Of a DNA stretch of 64,000 nucleotides, positions 58,241 through 64,000 are shown in pieces (positions within the stretch are counted from its first letter, which is position 1; each line of letters starts with the position of its first letter). The translations under genes were made by a program, and so were the position numbers. Source of the DNA: Margaritispora aquatica (taxonomy: Eukaryota > Ascomycota > Leotiomycetes > Helotiales > Discinellaceae). The notes under the pieces are model-generated. The model worked only from the letters and a program-made list of their open reading frames with translations, had not been told where the DNA came from and did not search any database. The DNA lies in the NCBI GenBank assembly GCA_007644065.1, contig VJWN01000036.1:164080-228079 (forward strand). The letters run 5' to 3'.

Positions 58241-61200
58241 ATAAGGAGCGTCGCTCGGACCTAAAATAGTTGGCTATCGTTGAAACTAATAGGACTAACC
58301 TTCTTCCGCTCCGTAACGGTCTGTATAGTTAACTATAGGATCCGTTATAGGTCGCGTTACGTTAGAAAAGAAAAGAAATACATGTTTTTTTCTCTATATT
58401 ATAAGCGTTAATTAAACTAAAATAATAGAATTATCTCTTCCTATCTAGTGTACTCGCGGTAGTTATTAAACGCCTAGTACGGCCTTCTGTAAAAACCGAT
58501 AAAGTATTCCGTTTAATAGTTATAAGGACTATACTATATGTTTTTAAGGTCTTTTATTAACTATAATAACTCTTTATAAGCTTAATAGACCTATCGACCT
58601 CTTTAAGCTCTCAATATTAACGTACCTCGACGAACTTAGTCTATAACTACTTTATTTACTAAATAGCTAATAGTTAAAAAATCCTAAATTATATATTATA
58701 TAGGTTTATAGCGTTAGTTATAACTAGTAGTTAAACCCGTTATAGCGTCTATAATAGCCGCTATACTTGTAAGAGGTTAATTACTAGACCCGTTTAGCTA
58801 CCTGTTAAGGCTGTTTAACTTTTTCGAATTAATACTATAATCTATAGTTCTTATCTTTCTATTAGCTTTGAATATAATCCGATAGCTTTTTCTTTATTTA
58901 AATCCTTTACTTTAGGCTTTTAAGTCTATATATCGGTCCTTTACGGCTTATTCTTTAGGGTTTTTATAGGATACTAAACTATTTTATAATACTCGATATA
59001 GCTATTATTAAGCCTAGTATTAGCCCGCCGAAAGAGTATAAAGGAACGAAGAATATAAATCGTATTATAAGCGAGAGAATATTATACTTAATTTATTATA
59101 GCCTTTACTATCTATTTTAAAGGAACTATTAGAAGGAATAGGTTCGTAAATATAATCTTTTCTCTTTAATATTTAGTTTTATAATTCCGTTTTAGCGTTT
59201 ACTTTTTATAGTTATACTTCTAATAATAAAGTTAATCTTTATTTAGAGGTCTAAACCTTTTGAATCTATAGCGAGCTTTTCTATTATTAAGGTCCGTTAT
59301 ATATACGTCTATAAGAACTTCTAGCCTTTATATAACTATTTTTCTATAATTCGGACTATATAATAAGTATCTATACTATCTATTATAACGGTTTAGATAG
59401 CTTTATTCTTTATACTCTTTACGTTATATTATTAGAATATAGTCTTTTTATTTATCTTTATAAAATAGTTTACGAGCGATTTAAATTATAATAATAATAA
59501 ATAAGTAATTTTTAACTATTAATTAATCTATAAATACGATTAGTATTATAAATAAGTACTAATAAACGTTATAAAAATCTTCTAACATCTAATAAGATTA
59601 CTATTATTATTCTAGATAAATATAACGAAAGTAATAGTCGTAATCTTTTCCTTACGATTAAGGGAGTGGACTGTAATAGACTATAGATATAGACTATTTA
59701 CCCTATATATATTACTTATATACCTTTTTATTATATTTTACTTTTTCCTTTTAGCGATTATAGTTAGTATTATTAGTTAGAACTCTATAATAGGCTTAGT
59801 ATTTGTTTTAATATCCGTTTATCTTAAAGGCTATAGTATAGATATTATTTATACGTTTATAGTAAGGAGCTATTAACTCTTTTTTAGGTTATAAAGATAT
59901 TTTAATAATATATTATAAATACTTTTACTATTTATAAGACTACTACTTTAACCTAGCTTTATAATAATTAGAAGAAGATCTATATAAACGTTTATAGTAG
60001 TTTAGTAAATACGTTAATTCGTAACGATATTGTTATAGAGGTTATTAGTCGTCGTTATATTCTTTCTTTGTTTTTTATAGGTAAAGATCGCTTTATATAG
60101 TAGCTTTTTTAAGATTCTATAGTAATTATACGATATTTTAGTAAGCCGACGTTCTTTATTACGGTTACTATAAATCTACAATAGCCCGAAATTATATCCG
60201 CTTTTAAATAAGACTAGTAATTAAATAACTAATCTAATATTATCTTTTAAGTTTTTTATTTTAAGGTTTAAAAGATTTTAAAGGATATTAAAAGTAGTAT
60301 TTTTAGACTATATCGGAGGTATATTTATATAATTAAGTATTAAAAGTAAGATCTTTTATATATATATTTACTTTTCTTTATAGACTATTATACAAAGTTT
60401 AATTCGTTAATAAAAATTAACGAAGTTATATATATAGAAATTCCTAATACGTCTTAGGATTTTATAGATAATTTATAGAAGTTAGTATTATACTATATAA
60501 CGTATAGCCTTTATAGGTTAGATTACTTAGATATACTATATATAGATAAAAAACTTTATAGTCTCTATTACGGTATAAAAAATCGTTTTCTAAAGATTAT
60601 TCACCTATAACAGTTATTAATAAAGACGGTTATTCTAGTTATCGACGTTGTAATAATAGCTAGACCTTTATAGTTCTAAAATTAGGATATCTAAAGAAAG
60701 AAGTAATCTATAATAATCGTTAGATCGTTCCGTATAACCTATATCTACTTATAAAGTATTACTATTATATTAATATTAAAGTTTATACTTCTATTTAAGC
60801 TATTAAATATATCTATAAGTATATTTATAAAAGTAGTAATAAAATAACCGTTATAATCGAAAAAGATAACGAAATTATTTATTATATTAATACTTACTAT
60901 ATTAGCTTATATAAGGTAATCTAATAGCTTTTCGAATTTCTAGTCTACTAAGAATATCTATCTATTAAGTACTTAATAGTCTATTTAAAGGATTAGTAGC
61001 TAGTGTACTTTACGGACGATTTAACGCCTAATTAGCTTATAGAGAAGACCGTAGCGGCCTATTCGATATTAATAGGATTCTTTAAGTATAATATATTATA
61101 TAAAGATAGTTATAAAACGTTTTATATAGACTTTTTTAAGCGTTATACTTAAGACCGTAAAAATCAGGTTTAGAAACCACGACAACGAGGTACAGACCGG

Positions 61201-64000
61201 ACTATTAGCTATATATACTACTATAGCCCCGTTATAGACGAACGTTATTATCTACGGCTACTTTTGATAGTTGTTTATAAACTAACTTTATTTAAATATT
61301 TATATTTATATAAAAGAGTAGTATATCTAACTTATCGTATAGCTTATATTACTTATAGATTAGCTAAAAACGATTAAAAATAGTTTTAATATTTTAATAA
61401 GGTTATTTTGTTTACTATAAATAGTGGTTTATAGACGCTTTTTCTTACTAGTCTCTATTAAAAGGTTATTATAAACTCGTTAGCTATATAGGAGCGTTAT
61501 TAAGTATACTTTTATAATAATCTTTTTTACTAATTTATTTATAATTATATAGATTTTCCTTTATCTCTATTATATCTAAAGTATAATTATAGGTTGTTTT
61601 TAATTAAAGAAGGTCTTATAGACTAGTAATAGACCTTAATAGACTATATTCTACCTATAAACACTTAGGATTAGACTTATAAATACTATTCTATTACTTT
61701 AATATATAACTAAATATATAAATCTATACTTAGTACTAAAATAATTATATAATTTAATAAAGATTAATAATTTTACTTTATAGTAATTATAATAACGATT
61801 TTAATAAACCTATAAACAGTATATTTTTATTTATAAAGATCTAGTAGTACTAGTAAGACCTTTTTTTATACTTTTTTTTATTATTATTATTATAAAAAAG
61901 AGGAAATAGTCTTTTATATAACGTCTATAAGAATTATAGCTTTATTATTACTTAATAGATATACTTTATATTCGTAATTTAAAATCCTAATTAAATTAAA
62001 TAAAAACTCCGTAAGTTTAATTATAAAATAAAGTAATTTTAATAAGCTTTTATAAAATATTTACTTAATTATTTAAAATAAAGTTCTAATATAATATAAA
62101 TATTTATTTTAAAGTTATTTATTAGTTATTATATAATTATAGTCCGAAACGGATAATATTCTCTTTAGTAAAGTACTTATAATTATAGACAGAGACTTTA
62201 TATAGATTTTTCTAGTTATAAAATATAGAACTTAATCTAATATTATTTATATATATATTTAATCTTTTTTATTAATTTAGTTTCACTTTCGTTAGTTACG
62301 ATTATAGTAGAATATATAAGTTTATAATAAGGAAAATAGATAGATTTTATATAATAGATATAAGTTTACTTATTAATCTAATACTAAACGGCCTAGTTTA
62401 ATTTCCTAACTATATTAATTAATCTTTAACTATTAAGGGTTTAATTAATCGAGTTTACCCTTTAGACTTTCTTTTATAGGTCTTATAAAACCTATTAACT
62501 TTTCGTAGCTATTCTTTATTAATAACTTTTAATACTATAGTTTATAGAGCTTAATAAAGATATTCTATAGTACCTTTCTAGCCTATTACAGTTATATTAA
62601 GTAGTCGATATATAAGATATAAACGATATAAGTTCTAGAATATCTAAAATATCTATTAAATAACTATAATAGATTAATATTCTAGGTTTATTTCTATTAA
62701 AATTAAATCTTAAAGTTAGTTTCTTTATTTTATTACTTTATAACTTATATCCTTTAGAAGGTCTTTATAATAGATTAAAAATAGTTGTTATAAAACTAGG
62801 TTTATATTATTTATAAATCTATTTACTTAGTAGTAATTTTAATAGATAGTTATAGATTATTTTATAAATTAAACTTATAAATTAAAATATAGATTTAAAG
62901 ATTTTTCTTTTTTATAAATAATATTTTATACGTTTATATTTTATAATAATAATTAATAAGTTATAAAATTAATCTTTTTATATTATTAGTTTAGATTTAT
63001 AGTTATTTGTTTTTATTTATAAATAGTTTTATATTATAATATCTTATACTTTATCTATAAAAAGATTAATAGTCTTTATAGTTAAAAAAATACTAGGTTT
63101 AATATTAAATATAAATTATCTTAAGGTTTTAAAAAGTTAATATAATAATAAAAAAGAAATTAAGTATTAATTTACTTTTATAAAGGACCTAAGTATTAGG
63201 ATTTATTATTAATCCTATTTATAGAAACTTATAAAAGGATTTAAAATAATTTATATTACTTAACGTTTATATTAAAGAATCTTTTATAAGATTTATAATT
63301 TAAGACTTTCTTTTCTACTATTCTCTTTTGTAACGATCCTCTACTACTACTACTATAGCTTCTTTATTTCTAATCTTATTTTTTAAAATTATTATCTTTT
63401 TACTATAAACGTTAGTAATAGCTTAAAATAAACTAAAATATAACTATAAATACTAATTTAGTAGTAATCTCTCCGAAAAGAGTACTAAGCTCCTCGAAAA
63501 GTATTATAATATAATAGATATAGATAGTAAAGAAGATAAGGTAAGGAATAAAGTAGATAGACGGATAAGATAGCCTATAAAGGATTAGTTTCTATTTAAA
63601 ACGGGTTATAAAATAACTATATACTTACGAAATAGACTAGTAAAAGAAAAAGTAGACGTAATCTAAATTAAATAAGATCTTCTAGTAACTAAAAGGGGAA
63701 TAACTTACCTTAGTATAGACGTAGTACGACCTATAGTAAGAGTAGGCGTAGGAATAGGTGTAGGAATAGACGTAGGCGTAGAAGTAGGGACAGGGCCTAT
63801 AATTCTTATAATATATTAGTTATAACCGAAAACGATCTATAAAAGAAGGATTCTTACAAAGAGAGTAGCGCTTTCCCTTACTATTATAGTAATAGTTAGC
63901 GTAAAAGCTATTAAATAGACCCGTAACGACTATATACTCGGTCTAATAGCTTTTACCTAATTAGTAGTATTAATAACCGGAAGTAAGAATTTAACTAATA
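58240..64000. repeat. RIP-like AT-rich island 3 (continues past the window)
   Basis: About 5.8 kb of TA-dominated DNA where CA and TG are very rare while CG persists (for example CGTCGTTAT near 60050). Stops fill every frame. The boundary with the POB3 promoter is sharp. Inside it lies the Helitron relic annotated separately. The last 0.8 kb (about 63200-64000) has a different texture, with GTAGGAATAGGCGTAGG-like repeats at about 63740-63790, and may belong to another element. Confidence 0.9.
59900..63140 (+). mobile_element. RIP-degraded Helitron with Rep (HUH) and Pif1-type helicase
   Basis: Allowing C-to-T and G-to-A changes, the plus strand reads through Helitron landmarks in the right order. 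They are: Rep N-domain with an FITVT...PEI block (60152-60200), the HUH motif QKRGLPH-I-H (60341-60370, second frame), YRRRNN (about 60640) and RWVVPYNPYL (60718-60750). Then come a GERYYLRLLL-type block (about 61235-61265), helicase Walker A GPGGTGKT (61837-61860), IIWDE (62068-62082), a GGDFAQ-type motif (about 62190) and LKVG...NGT near 62700-62790. The C-terminal block TPGL...VYPEV ends near 63140. The first part is in one frame to about 60370, and the rest is in a second frame from about 60613, so one indel separates them. In-frame stops (CAA/CGA/TGG changed to TAA/TAG) kill it. Element ends are not located. Confidence 0.88.

Noticed and set aside
1..64000. tRNA or rRNA genes
   Set aside because: I scanned for GGTTCRANNCC-type T-arms with matching acceptor stems and rRNA-like sequence and found none convincing. 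tRNAscan-SE would settle it.

Overview
This window is a piece of a filamentous ascomycete (Pezizomycotina) genome. Short introns with GTRNGT-like donors and CTRAY-like branch sites interrupt most genes. Core nuclear genes are recognisable: ATP synthase delta, NatB Nat3, LEU2, an Acl4-like Rpl4 chaperone and FACT Pob3. AT-rich islands that are almost free of CpA/TpG but still contain CpG point to repeat-induced point mutation (RIP). The Pob3 sequence and the general style suggest Leotiomycetes/Helotiales, but that placement is from memory and is inference.

Layout. From 1 to about 34.7 kb is a gene-rich core block: a partial regulator-like gene (1-635, -), ATP16-type delta subunit (4.2-5.0, +), a 1071-residue Cys-cluster protein (5.75-8.97, +), NAT3 (10.0-10.7, -), a 403-residue acidic/coiled-coil protein (11.4-12.7, +), a GRF-type zinc-finger protein (14.0-14.8, -), a 716-residue Ser/Lys/Arg-rich protein (15.9-18.1, -), a PHD-finger protein (22.9-25.4, +), LEU2 (26.2-27.7, +), an ACL4-like TPR protein (29.9-31.7, -) and a 120-residue small protein (34.3-34.7, +). 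Long gene-poor spacers between them carry micro- and minisatellites.

From about 36 to 54.5 kb is an accessory block. It starts with a RIP-affected island (36.1-37.0), a broken cysteine-rich ORF, a decayed secreted HExxH metallopeptidase-like gene, a 374-bp TIR element with a perfect 8-bp target-site duplication, and a roughly 0.72-kb inverted-repeat element. A cluster of five intact, non-core genes follows (41.0-50.6): a 423-residue protein with two Cys pairs, a 309-residue unknown, two diverged paralogues of a beta-rich family (243 and 229 residues) that share an intron site, and a 754-residue protein with a transglutaminase-like Cys-His-Asp signature. Next come a start-less kinase-fold fragment and a small secreted four-cysteine protein with a TATA box.

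The window then returns to a core gene (POB3, 56.0-58.0, -). From 58.25 kb to the end it runs into a large RIP-degraded island. When C-to-T and G-to-A changes are allowed for, the island reads as a Helitron: a Rep N-domain, the HUH motif, and then a full Pif1-type helicase in order, from about 59.9 to 63.1 kb on the + strand.

Exon models marked as divisible by three were assembled by hand from splice signals and frame. I could not run any alignment, RNA mapping or database search.
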